25,099 nt of DNA from positions 1,662,477 to 1,687,575 of the forward strand of contig BFEA01000013.1 in assembly GCA_003427395.1 (NCBI GenBank), read 5' to 3'. The position numbers and the translations under genes are program-made. Source of the stretch: Chara braunii. Taxonomy: Eukaryota; Streptophyta; Charophyceae; Charales; Characeae. The notes under the pieces are model-generated. The model saw only the letters and a program-made list of their open reading frames with translations, was not told where the DNA came from and searched no databases. Positions 1 to 8,574 of the stretch are shown in pieces. Within the stretch, counting starts at the first letter, position 1, and every line of letters starts with the position of its first letter.

Positions 1-60
<60 letters not shown>
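1..60. repeat. (TG)n microsatellite at window edge
   Basis: Almost pure TG dinucleotides with one TTTG interruption near position 35. The window starts inside the array, so its true length is unknown. Confidence 0.97.
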
Positions 61-124
61 GCTTCAAGATGGGGAGATTTCAATACGATTGCCAACACTA
101 CGTTGTTCTGTGGATTGACGACAG

Positions 125-217
125 GCAGTAGGGAAGAAGGCGACAGAGATGAAAACCCAGCAAGAAATTCTTGAGCATAAGAATCAGGATCTGCAAGCAG
201 AACTTGAGAACACCAAG
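125..217 (+). CDS. Candidate internal exon of an unidentified coiled-coil protein
   Basis: An AG at 123-124 could be a splice acceptor. The frame then runs from about 125 through an ATG at 149 to AAG at 215-217, followed directly by the donor-like GTGGGA at 218. Residues from the ATG read MKTQQEILEHKNQDLQAELE and then NTK. They are rich in Glu, Gln and Lys with leucines at heptad-like spacing, as in a coiled coil. The frame is closed upstream by a stop at 116-118. A pyrimidine-rich acceptor ending at 359 is followed by ATT CGT CAG, which would continue the helix in phase, but then runs into T-rich sequence. The composition differs from the surrounding repeats. The family is not recognised. 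It could be a real gene exon, a retained fragment or chance. Confidence 0.3.
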
Positions 218-586
218 GTGGGAATTCTGTTTCACCACAAAGACGGGCCAGCTTAGTTGCTCTGCCCCTTTGGTTCAAGATTGAGTAATGGGAGAATCCT
301 CTTCTTTCTCTGCAAAGAAGGACATGCAACCATTGTAATTATGCTTTTTCATTTTTCAGATTCGTCAGAATTTTTGGATCCTTTTTTTTTCAGTTTTTTT
401 CTTTTTTCTTTTTCCAAACAGAAGCTGTATTGAATGTGTATTCCGATGTTCAATGCGCAGATTGCAGGTTGTTTTTTGTTCTTTTTTTTCCCTTTTCTCC
501 CTCTTTCTCCCTCTTGTCAAAAGGGCAACAGCCTTGAGATATCATCGTCGAACTGACTGGCCCCAGGTGATTCAGAATTATTTTAT

Positions 587-660
587 GTCATTGATCTGGA
601 TTCGAGCTTGGGTCTGCAATTCAACAGTTCACGGGTGCACCAACTGAGCCATGCAACAGT
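587..660 (-). repeat. tRNA-derived SINE head with A and B boxes
   Basis: On the minus strand TGGCTCAGTTGG (640-651) matches the RNA polymerase III A box, and AGCTCGAATCC (598-608) matches the B box GGTTCGANTCC at 9 of 11 positions. Their starts are 43 nt apart, as in a tRNA. The expected anticodon loop reads CTGTTGA, with U33 and a GTT (Asn-type) anticodon, but the stems are imperfect and no acceptor stem closes. This suits a decayed tRNA-derived SINE more than a working tRNA. The body would run toward lower coordinates, to the T-rich stretch near 470-500. Confidence 0.55.
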
Positions 661-1560
661 GAGGTTAATCCTTGGAAAGGAGCAATCAATGACATTCTGT
701 TTGCACCAGGGCCAGTCCCAACGAGCTTTGCTTGGAAGATCGAGTTGATCTTCTTTGTCTGAGTGCTTTGTTGATAGGTCCGGTACGACGAGAATGGAAT
801 ATCTAGGATTTGAGTTGCTGTTTTTGTCTGCATTTGGTTACGGGATTTGAACTCAGGATAGGCGACTGATAAGTACCAGGAACCGGTAGGCTTGATTTAA
901 ACAGTGTCCGTAGGTCCACAGAACCGAAGGCTTAGGACCGGAATGATTTATCGAATTTTTCAAAAGTTCAGTAGATCGACTGAAAAATCGGGACTCAAGG
1001 CAGGAACTGACTATGCGCCTGCGACCAGGAGACCTGGTGCGGTACGAGTAATAGGCCTAGTGGGGTTGAATTGACGCGTGAAGACTGAGGAAGTGTTGAC
1101 AAAAAACAGTCAGCCGCTGGGATTTGAACATGGGATCACATGAACTGTTAGTGAAAGTGGGGCTGGGTGGAGGGGACTGAAGATGTTAGGGGCGGAAATA
1201 GAACAGAGGATTTTGTAGTTTTTTACTACACCTTTGACGATATGTGCTGGGCGTTTCGTCGAGAGAGTCCTCTTTCACCTCCCACTCGGGCAATTACGGG
1301 CATACGAATGCTTGTTGGTATGCGCGTAATTACTCGAGGAAGAGGTGGACAAGCACGGAATGACGGATAGAATGGAGGTTCTTGGGTGGGAGGAAAGATG
1401 CCTGGTGCACGTTTTGTAAGAGTGTCATAACTCACGACTCAAGAGTTTCCTTTTTTTTTAAATAAAGGTAATTCTTTAAGCCCAACCAATTCAATTACCT
1501 GTCAAATCTGGACAGGACGGCCTTTCAGGCCTTTTTTTATTGTCATTATAGTATTACGGG
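661..1560. other. No supported gene; anonymous sequence
   Basis: No exon, RNA gene or repeat could be supported here. Two isolated B-box-like words, at 842-852 and 1119-1129 (minus), lack a convincing A box at the proper distance. Open frames are shorter than 70 codons and overlap on both strands. Confidence 0.5.
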
Positions 1561-1910
1561 GAACCCCCTAGCAGCCACATCCGTGCTGAAGCCTCCAACG
1601 AGGGAACTTGCGGGAGCTGCACCCACCAGCAGCACCTGCTGCAGCAGGTGGGCGATACCGGCCAGGGGTCAGCTGGTAGCATCAGGACCGAGCTTCTTCG
1701 ATGGGCCAGTCACTGTGCCTCCCCTCTGGTCCCCTCCCCCTATGAACATCGGCATTCTCTGTGCAATGCCACTCGGGGGGACCAACGGCATATCTCTAGG
1801 TGGCGGGCGCCAAGCTTGCCCAGGAAGGTGCATGAGGCCAATGGGGATTGAACCCAAGACCTCCTGAATGCCACTTGCGTGCCTTACCAACTGAGCTTGG
1901 GCGCTCTTGA
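1561..1910 (-). repeat. tRNA-derived SINE-like element
   Basis: On the minus strand an A box variant, AAGCTCAGTTGG (1887-1898), is followed 43 nt later by a B box, GGGTTCAATCC (1845-1855). This is exact tRNA spacing. Seven bases upstream (GAGCGCC) can still pair roughly with GGCCTC after the T arm, a decayed acceptor stem. The body continues to about 1560 and includes a perfect 18-bp palindrome at 1633-1650. It ends near an A-rich stretch (minus strand) at about 1530-1540. The end point is an estimate, since no second copy is present here for comparison. Confidence 0.55.
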
Positions 1911-2051
1911 TTCGTGTGTATTTGTGTTTCAGTTTGCTTTTGTCTTTCTTGCTTTCTAGGCCCATTGGTGTTTACAGTAACTTCTTTTTTTCTCTCTTGA
2001 GGGTCTTTTTTTTTTCCACACCACCACCTTTCAGCGTGTAAGGCGAAGTCT

Positions 2052-2215
2052 TGAATATAACCTATACGGCATGCTTCGGGGGCGGGGCGCCACCGAACCA
2101 AAGGCGCCAGCCAAAACGAAAGCAAAAAAGTCGTGCTGGTGCTTCGGCAAAGCTTGGCACGCAGTTCTACTTTCCCTCGGCAAAAAGAGGCTCGGAGGTA
2201 GTGGGTACCACTAGC
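2052..2215 (-). mobile_element. MITE-like family member, copy a
   Basis: The minus strand carries the family core: the word CCAAGCTTTGCC followed about 35 nt later by TTTTGGCTGGCGCC. The same core is found near 3397-3545, 12290-12380 and 24238-24300. The termini are poorly preserved. The right side (2209-2248) duplicates the left side of the copy beginning near 3360, so copies a and b were probably adjacent before the 2249-3354 element inserted. Confidence 0.55.
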
Positions 2216-2512
2216 TTTCAGGCTGAGAGGCTAAGTTGTTAATTTAACCTGCATAGCACGCTAAACGTGTTCGGCCCCCCGGACACCCGGACACGTTCGG
2301 CCGTTCGCACGAACCCATTTTCGCGGCCCGCGAACGCATTCTGCCAGGGCCGGTACCGGCCCCCTTTGGTGGTCCGCGGGGTAGGGGAGGAGTGGGGGGG
2401 TGTCTGAACGGGCGCAGGAGTTGTGTTTCGGGGTTGTGGGGGGTAGAACGTCCCCCAGTTCGTTTTCGTCGTCGGCCCCGCCGTTGCTGCCTTCGTCGCC
2501 ATCGCCACGGGT

Positions 2513-2516
<4 letters not shown>

Positions 2517-2549
<33 letters not shown>
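2517..2549. repeat. (GA)n microsatellite
   Basis: About 16 uninterrupted GA units within the left part of the 2249-3354 element. Confidence 0.97.
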
Positions 2550-2551
<2 letters not shown>

Positions 2552-2566
2552 CCCCGCCATCCATCG

Positions 2567-3232
2567 GTGTCCTCCTCCTCCTCCTCCTCCTCCACCTCCT
2601 TCCTTTTCGCGGCTGCCACGTCAGGCCGCGCTGTTTTTTTTTTTTCCATTTTTTTTTCCCTTCTTCTTTTTTTTCTTCTTCTTCTTCTTCTTCTTCCCTC
2701 TTCCTCCATCTTTATCGGCCCTCCTCCTCTGCCTCCCCCATCCATCCATCTCCTCCAGGTCGTCATCCCGCTGCTCCTCTCCCCTCGTCTTCGCACGGCT
2801 CAACGTCGCACTTTCTTTGTCTTCGTTTTCTTCTTCTTCTTCTTCCTCGATTGTCCGTCTTCTTCTTCTTCTTCTTCTTCCCTCCTCCTCCTCCATCTCT
2901 ACCGCCCGTTGTCATCCTCCCACTTCCCTCCTCCTCAATACATCGGTCTCCTCCACTCCCCTCCTCGCGCGGCTGCCACGTCAGCATGCGCTTTTTTTTT
3001 CGTTCTTTTCTTTTCTTCTTTCTTCTTCTTTTTCCTCTTCTTCTTCTTCTTCGTCTTCTTCTTCTTCTTCTATTCTTCCTTTTCTTCTTCTTCTTCTTCG
3101 TCCTCTTCTCTTCGACTCTTATACTTCTTTTTCGATTCTTCCCTCCTCCACCTCTACGGCCCGTCATCCTCCTACCACTTCCACGCCCCCCCATCCATCT
3201 ATCTCTCCACTCCCCTCCTCCACTCCCGCGGG
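2567..3232. repeat. Three diverged pyrimidine-rich tandem units
   Basis: GCGGCTGCCACGTCAG (near 2610), CACGGCTCAACGTCGCA (near 2796) and GCGGCTGCCACGTCAGCA (near 2969) each start a unit of T runs, TTC runs and CCTCCTCCATC-type motifs. Spacing is about 180 bp. The plus strand reads as long Ser/Pro/Phe and the minus strand as Arg/Lys/Glu open frames. These reflect composition and are not genes. Confidence 0.75.
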
Positions 3233-3359
3233 TATGCCCCCCAACCCCTGAAACTCAAAAAAGTAAAAAAAAAACTACAAATTAGATGTTAGCATTCGGG
3301 GGGAAATTACGTTCGTTCGCATTCGCCGCCGAACGTGAACGGCGTGCTACGCAGAATAT

Positions 3360-3571
3360 AACCTACCACTGGCTTTCGGGCTGAGAGAGGCCAAGTCGAA
3401 TGTAACCTACTATTTCGCCGGCGGAGACTGGGCACTACCAGACCAAAAAGGCTGGCAGCGCCAGCCAAAAGAAAACAAAAAACGCCGCGCTGGCGCTTTG
3501 CCATAGCTTGGCGCGCAGTTCTACTCCGCGTCGTCAGAAAGAGGCTTGGCGGTAGTGGTAGTTTTGAAGGA
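3360..3571 (-). mobile_element. MITE-like family member, copy b
   Basis: The minus strand has CTTTTGGCTGGCGCTGCCAG and then GGTCTGGTAGTGCCC, matching the cores of the copies at 6970-7163 and 12254-12451. The ends contain CTACCACT on the left and its inverted counterpart, AGTGGTAG, on the right: a decayed version of the family terminus AACCACCAGTACC. There is no coding capacity. Confidence 0.55.
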
Positions 3572-3616
3572 GAAAAAAAAGAAAAGAAGAAAGAGAGAAA
3601 GAAAGAAAGAAAAGAA
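3566..3616. repeat. GAAA-rich simple repeat
   Basis: A-rich purine stretch of GAAA and GAGA units. Confidence 0.9.
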
Positions 3617-3698
3617 CTCTAAGACCTTTTGAAGTTTGAATAAGTCAGGACTTAGAACTGTTAGAGGTTTTCTTTTCTTTTTTTTTAATTAATCACCT

Positions 3699-3935
3699 TT
3701 GGTACGTTGTCCAGAGGGGGAGGACAAGGAGAAGGAAGAGGGGGAAGAGGAGGACAAGGAGGAAGAGGAGGTGGAGGAAGAGGAAGTAGAGGAAGAGGAG
3801 GAAGAGGAGGGGCAAGGAGTGGAGGATGAGGGGAAGAGGAAGAAGAAGAGGAGGAGGGAAAGGAAGCGCGGGAAGAGGAGGAAGAGGAGAAAGGTGAGGA
3901 AGGAGAAAGAGGAGGAGAAAAGGGAACAACGGTGA
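3699..3935. repeat. Polypurine tract (GGA/GAA)n
   Basis: About 240 bp of nearly uninterrupted purines on the plus strand. The open frames over it (Glu/Lys/Arg-rich one way, Ser/Leu/Phe-rich the other) follow from composition. Such strand-asymmetric tracts can adopt triplex DNA in principle. Confidence 0.9.
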
Positions 3936-4715
3936 AGAGTACGACGAAAAGGTGAAGCCACTTAGTGGACTGTTGCTGATAAATGTGTACTCACACAGTC
4001 TCAGGGTTGAAAGTTCGTTTTAGTGTTTCATCAACTTCCATGCATTTACGTCATATTTCCTGGCTTGAAGTATATATATGGGACGCTGGGCCCGGTTGCC
4101 AGCACGTGTTGCTCCCCACAAATAGATTGGAGCATTTGTCCTTTAACAAAAAAAGACGAAAAAACAAAAAGAAAGAAAGAACGATACCATCTAAATACCA
4201 CTTGCTTTGTCAAATTGGTCTCTAAGAAGGAACTTGGAGATTGTGAAATTGGGGTGCTCGCTTCGTCAGCGACCAGTTTTGTTTTCACAGCCCATCTTTA
4301 TGTGTGGAACGTAATCGGAGGTTTCTGACTAGCCATGGTTTGTGTTTGGGTAGCTGAGATGCGTTTGTATGCGTGAAACGTATGCCGTGATTGCTGGCTA
4401 ACCATGGTTTGCGTTTGGGTTAAAGTGGGTAGCTGATGTGCTGTATGGCAAACAAAGGGAGCAACTCATTCACTAGCCAGTGGTTGGGGGGATGGGTGCA
4501 GGGCTTGATGCGGAAGGCGGGGTTGAGAGTCAGTGTCTCTGCAAAGGACGTGCGTGAACTGAGCAACGGGGATGTGGTGCTGCGAAAGTCCGCCCACCTG
4601 GCAGCTGGAGGAGCAGAGAGCATGCAGTATCCTCAACATTCCCGTGGTGGGGAGCAATGAGATGCGAATTCCACACTCAGCCCAAAATTGTCATATGAGA
4701 TGCATGGCATGGGGG

Positions 4716-4716
<1 letters not shown>
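3936..4716. other. No supported gene; contains a short diverged duplication
   Basis: The phrase around CCATGGTTTG(T/C)GTTTGGG occurs at about 4333 and 4403, each followed by GTAGCTGA, indicating a local duplication with a period of about 70 bp. GTATATATATGGGAC near 4070 resembles a TATA box, but no gene follows that I can support. Confidence 0.5.

Positions 4717-4718
<2 letters not shown>

Positions 4719-4753
<35 letters not shown>
4719..4753. repeat. (GA)n microsatellite
   Basis: About 17 GA units. Confidence 0.97.
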
Positions 4754-4757
<4 letters not shown>

Positions 4758-4849
4758 CATCTCCTAACATCTTGGATGGTGTAGAATGAGTGGGATACGG
4801 CTGGTGTGTATGTGGATTGGTGCAGTTGGGCTGAGTGGTACAGCCGCGG

Positions 4850-4851
<2 letters not shown>

Positions 4852-4924
<73 letters not shown>
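4852..4924. repeat. (GA)n microsatellite
   Basis: About 36 uninterrupted GA units, 100 bp downstream of the previous array. Confidence 0.97.
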
Positions 4925-4927
<3 letters not shown>

Positions 4928-4959
4928 GGGAAAACCAAACAGTGGGTTTCTTTGTGAGC

Positions 4960-5187
4960 TGCAGCTTTGTCCGATGGACAAAATTGCTGTCTTCACACTT
5001 TCCGATATTTATGAGAAGGGTTGTTGTGGAGACTGTTGAGGAGGGGAAAAAGAAACATAGGATTTGTTTGTCGACTCAGTCTCGACTGCACCTTTATCCG
5101 AACTGCGACTTTGTCCAATCCAATTGATGAAATTGCTTTTCATACGTTCGGTCGTTTTGGAGATTTGGGTTGTTGTGGTGAGATGCA
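4960..5187. repeat. Diverged direct duplication
   Basis: A block near 4960-5035 recurs near 5100-5185. The first copy has CTTTGTCCGATGGACAAAATT ending in GGTTGTTGTGGAGA; the second has CTTTGTCCAATCC ending in GGTTGTTGTGGTGA. The offset is about 136 bp with many differences. Confidence 0.55.
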
Positions 5188-6360
5188 CCGGTGTATAACA
5201 GTAATGGGGGGTACTAGGGACAAATGTGTGGTCGATGACGGGGATTGTGACTCCGCTTGAGAGCGGGAAGATCGATGAGAACTCACTTTCTCACTTACTT
5301 CCTCGCCGGGAGCTGTGGAGTATTTATTACCACCATGCATGAGTGTGCATGTCTAAACTTTATTTCCCCCAGTTGTCTGAAAACTGTGCAGATTTGAGGT
5401 TCACGTCCTCTTGCCTGGGTGTCATTCTATTTTCCTTCTAGCCTTTGGTGCCATTTCTATTTTCCGCCGTATCTTATTTTCTATTCCAGATTCTCGATGG
5501 ACAGAGGGGAGGTTACCGGTGTGAGAATTGATCAACATTGGACCAAGAGACGACTTTGATGCGCAATGGTAGGAAATTCATCCCGTAGGAGGTCCTAGGC
5601 GTCGTCCTTGTTCCATTATGAATGTGATAGGATGAGATAGCAAGCGCAGGTCGTATATGCGTATGAATGCCGTCACGTAGTAGCTGGCGTAGTACTGCAC
5701 CTGATTGAATAGAGCTCCGGAAAGATGAGAGAGCACCCATTAGGCTGCAACAGGGCGAGGAGGAATCACACATGCTGTCCATGGTGTCAACTCCTGAAGT
5801 AGGTAGGGGCTACTGTAAAAGGAGAAATGGAGGGAGGAGGGGGTGAAGAGCAGGGCATGACGTGGTGATACAGAACGCCATTCTGCGGAACTACCAATCG
5901 TTCCTTTTGCCTTAGTTTGTGAACCAGCGGCATTGGGTCCTACGTTGCAGTTGGAGGTACGTGGGTCAGATGAGGTTCGGTGGTGAGAGAGTGACCTGGC
6001 TTTTGATAATTGCCATAATTCTACTGACCCACCGATCCCTTTTCGCCTTCGTTCCTTAACCAGCGGCACTGGGCCGCCGCATCATCATCTGAACCTGAAC
6101 CTGCAGTAGGTCCAGGAGCCATCGCCCAAACCTGGAATGCAGGTTCGGTTATAGGCCTGGCCACAGGGCCATCGCAAAATTGGAAAGAGAAGGGGCAAGG
6201 ACAAACCAATGAGGGAGGGCGATGAGGGAGGGACGAAGGGAGGGAGGAAAGGGAGACATGCGGGAAAAAGGGTGTGAAGTATTAATAGCATGGTTATGGA
6301 AAGAGCTAGGGGGGACTAGATTGAGAAAGGTCTAGTTATTATTATGTCCTAAAGGATGAC
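5188..6360. other. No supported gene; anonymous sequence
   Basis: No exon with convincing splice sites, RNA gene or repeat boundary was found. AACCAGCGGCA(T/C)TGGG occurs at about 5923 and 6058, a small local repeat. Open frames are short and occur on both strands. Confidence 0.5.
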
Positions 6361-6368
6361 GTGGGTAG

Positions 6369-6835
6369 TGGATAGTAGGGGGGGGGAGGGGAGGGGAAGG
6401 TGGAAATAAAAGGGACAGCCGGAAGCTTGGTTCCTGTCTTAGAAAAGCCGGGGGAGTCCTTCCCCCGAATACAACGTACGGTCATTATAGCTGTAATGAC
6501 CATAGCTGTATGACTGAAAGATACCCCAGGTACAGCTATAATGACCATACGTTGTATTCGGGGGAAGAAGGTAGTTTGGGAAAATTGAATGCTTTTCAAT
6601 GTGATGGGAGGGGTACGAAAGGGGTTGAATGATGGGGGGAAACGGGGAATTGGTTCCAGGGAAGGGGGGGAGGTGGAAGAGGGACAGCCAGAAGCTTGGT
6701 TCCTGTCTTGGAAGAGCTGAGGGATTAGTTCTGGATAATTGGGTCGTTGGTCGAATCCAACCCAGGGAGGATGCTTTTCGAAGTGATAGGAGGGGTATGA
6801 AAGGGGGGGGGAAGGGGTGAATAATGGGGGAATCG
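6369..6835. repeat. Two-copy direct repeat, first copy interrupted by a foldback
   Basis: GGGACAGCC(G/A)GAAGCTTGG and TTCCTGTCTT occur at about 6410-6440 and again at about 6680-6710. GATGCTTTTC(G/A)AAGTGAT-type sequence, followed by GGAGGGGTA(C/T)GAAAGGGG, follows both. The first copy holds the 6458-6571 foldback between these blocks. The second copy has a different, shorter segment there. Confidence 0.75.
6458..6571. repeat. Near-perfect foldback (about 34-bp arms)
   Basis: The left arm starts CCCCCGAATACAACGTACGG and continues TCATTATAGCTGTA (6463-6496). The right arm (6533-6566) is its reverse complement with one mismatch. About 36 bp separate the arms, and GGTCATTATAGCTGTA-like words recur in the loop. 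It could be a small foldback MITE or a source of a hairpin RNA. No flanking target duplication is clear. Confidence 0.85.
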
Positions 6836-6969
6836 GATCAGTATTGTCTTTTCACAACTAATTCTGCATGACTACATCACACACTATCACATGAACCTGA
6901 CCCCTCAAGCTTGCGCCGCGAGCGCGATCGCATCGGAGTAGAATGGTTGGGAAACGTACTGGTTGTTTA

Positions 6970-7163
6970 AACCACCAGTACCCCACCCAGCTATTGATGC
7001 CGAGCCTAAGTTCGCCTGTGCGCCCAAAAAAAAACGAGGCAACGCGGGCCTGCTTTTGGCTGGCGCCATCAGCCATTTCTGGTCTGGTACGCGAACTCTC
7101 AAAAATTGCGGGTGTAAACAAGCCGCAGCTTTGTTTTTCAAGTGCCGAAAGGTACGGGTGGTT
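6970..7163 (+). mobile_element. Tourist-like MITE, copy c
   Basis: The ends are AACCACCAGTACC on the left and GGTACGGGTGGTT on the right, an inverted pair with one mismatch. TTA flanks both ends (6967-6969 and 7164-7166), as for PIF/Harbinger-type insertions. The 194-bp interior has the family core CTTTTGGCTGGCGCCATCAG followed by TCTGGTCTGGTA. No transposase is present, so it would depend on an element elsewhere. Confidence 0.75.
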
Positions 7164-7444
7164 TTAATTTTGGTGACCCCCAGCATAGGCCATAGCAAAG
7201 CTGGGAAAGGAAGATGCATAGGGGGTTATAAGGCACAGGGAAGGACAGCTATAGGTTTGGCAATCTTCATGATTGCCTTTTCTTTTGTCTTCTTTTCTTT
7301 CCTTTTCTTTTTCTTTTTGATGGTCAATTCTTAGGTTTCTCATTATTATTACCAATTAATGTCCAGGCTCCCGTCACTAAGTACTTGACAAGACCCCTAT
7401 TATGAATTGATGATTAAGTCAAAACACTAAGTGGCAAAGTGCAT

Positions 7445-7506
7445 GTGTGTGTCAGTGCGTGCTTGTGTGTGTGTGCCTGTGTGTGTGGATGTGCGTGTTT
7501 GGGTGT
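7445..7506. repeat. Degenerate (TG)n repeat
   Basis: TG-rich stretch with interruptions. It marks the point where similarity to mitochondrial cob ends. Confidence 0.85.
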
Positions 7507-7514
7507 ATAAATTG

Positions 7515-7680
7515 CATACATATTACATAGGAAAAAAAAAAACCATCCTGGCACTATGTGAGTTGAAGTTGACATTGGATTTGCAGGTATATAATTGTCA
7601 GGATATCCCAATATGTGAGGTGCATGAAAACAAAAATGGACAAAAACATTGCAAAGGCTACCCAACCTACTGAATCTTTG
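7515..7680 (-). pseudogene. cob: Mitochondrial cytochrome b fragment, downstream exon (nuclear copy)
   Basis: The minus strand translates as [18 protein letters not shown]. After a one-base loss near 7625 it resumes as [18 protein letters not shown] and then [10 protein letters not shown]. This is the cytochrome b stretch around the fifth transmembrane helix, the ef loop and the quinol-oxidising site. In the family the site motif is PEWY; here it reads PGWF, so the key glutamate is lost. Similarity ends in a T-run and (TG)n near 7515. The frameshift and motif loss indicate a non-functional copy. Together with the exon at 8428-8574 and the intervening group II intron, it forms one mitochondrial DNA insert (NUMT) in mitochondrial gene order. 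Confidence 0.92.
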
Positions 7681-8427
7681 AGTGAAATAACATAACTGAT
7701 GTCTTCATACATAGATCGGCATCAGAGAGCCTTTCCCGAACTGTATGTGCAAGTTTCCTTGGATGCAGCTCTCACCGAGGTCCTTAGTCAGCGAAAACGA
7801 AGTAAGCCGGCAGAGGCTTGGCATCTGTGACCTGGATGGATGTTGTGTGAATGATGAATCACATATGTGTTCTCCATTGGACCCTTTGTGAGGTCTGGCA
7901 TTAATCGCTACTATGGTCCCTCCGTTGCCCCCAGTGTTTGCACTTTCGGCAATTCTGAATTCCAACCAATTGCAAACTTGGGATCCTTAGGTGTCCCCAC
8001 ATCTTGGATCTGCTGCCTGCAGACAGTCTGTAGGCTTTCTCCTGTGCAAACCCTCTACGTCCGAGTTCGTTAACGTTGCCGGAAGTGTCCCCACATCTTG
8101 GATCTGCTGCCTGCAGACAGTCTGTAGGCTTTCTCCTGTGCAAACCCTCTACGTCCGAGTTCGTTAACGTTGCCAGAAGTGGATTGATTGGTTACCACTT
8201 GCCCTTATGTTTGTTTCGGCAGGATCCATGAACTTCACCTTATAGACCGAATAGCTCGCGAGCCTTTTCCGCTCTTTTCCAACATGCTGCGATCCCCGTT
8301 GAGTTTGTCCCAATTGGGCAAGTTGGATGATTTAAACCACGTTGCGCACGCTATATGAGTGGCATTGGTTGGCTAGGCTTTGATTGAATTGAAAGCCCAT
8401 CGAAATTGGTTGTGAGCACTGCACCGT
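7681..8427 (-). other. Group II intron inside the cob fragment
   Basis: This 747-bp segment separates cytochrome b exons that are contiguous in the protein (IAFYPFY before, KDSVGW after). Near its 3' end, 7738-7771 (minus) is an exactly 34-nt domain V. It starts GAGCTGCATCCAAGGAAACT, including the AGC triad and GAAA tetraloop, and ends CATACAGTTC; one internal pair is mismatched. CTGATG and CATCAG just downstream can form the domain VI stem. The 5' end near 8427 reads GGTGCAGTG, close to the usual GUGYG start. There is no maturase frame; the length fits an ORF-less organellar intron. It carries the 94-bp tandem duplication at 7991-8178. Confidence 0.8.
7991..8178. repeat. 94-bp tandem duplication
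   Basis: Two adjacent 94-bp units (7991-8084 and 8085-8178) differ at a single base near their ends (CCGGAA versus CCAGAA). The unit starts GTGTCCCCACATCTTGG. It lies inside the group II intron, probably in a peripheral domain. Confidence 0.97.
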
Positions 8428-8574
8428 ATAAAAGGGATAAAAAGCTATTTTATCTTTAGAAGAGTTTATGCCCAATGGATTATTGGAACCATATTGATGT
8501 AAAGCAGCAATATGAAGAATTCTAGCACCTGCAATTATAAAAGGAAGTAAGTAATGAAGACTACAAAAGTGGTT
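8428..8574 (-). pseudogene. cob: Mitochondrial cytochrome b fragment, upstream exon (nuclear copy)
   Basis: All 49 codons are open on the minus strand: [16 protein letters not shown], then [20 protein letters not shown], then [13 protein letters not shown]. This is the fourth transmembrane helix region of cytochrome b. Two histidines 14 residues apart (LHY and LHI) match the family's heme-ligand pair. The exon is bounded upstream by a group II intron 3' end (8575) and downstream by the intron at 7681-8427. On its own it is not broken, but it lacks the rest of the gene, and its partner exon carries a frameshift. The source gene would have had at least two group II introns, as happens in charophytes and bryophytes. 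Confidence 0.93.

Larger units (their letters stand above)
2249..3354. mobile_element. 1.1-kb element with 27-bp imperfect inverted ends, filled with pyrimidine repeats
   Basis: The left end (2249-2275) starts CTGCATAGCACGC and closes with TTCGGC. The right end (3328-3354), read in reverse complement, starts CTGCGTAGCACGC and closes with TTCGGC; about 20 of 27 positions match. AATTTAAC (2241-2248) and AATATAAC (3355-3362) flank it as a possible 8-bp target duplication with one mismatch. Subterminal regions are rich in GTTCG words in both orientations. The interior has no transposase and consists mainly of CCT and TTC trinucleotide runs. An 8-bp duplication would suit hAT elements, but the terminal bases are not the usual hAT sequence, so the superfamily is left open. 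Confidence 0.5.

Noticed and set aside
842-1129. B-box-like words at 842-852 and 1119-1129 (minus)
   Set aside because: No acceptable A box lies about 43 nt upstream of either, and no tRNA-like fold is visible.
1633-1650. Perfect 18-bp palindrome as a possible operator
   Set aside because: It lies inside a SINE-like body with no gene nearby; a chance or structural feature of the repeat is simpler.
2400-3292. Long Ser/Pro/Phe-rich frames (283 and 241 codons) and opposing Arg/Lys/Glu frames
   Set aside because: They span CCT/TTC repeats and are open in several frames on both strands at once, which is expected from stop-poor pyrimidine repeats.
3699-3935. Glu/Lys-rich 78-codon frame
   Set aside because: It is the translation of a polypurine tract, with an equally long frame on the other strand.
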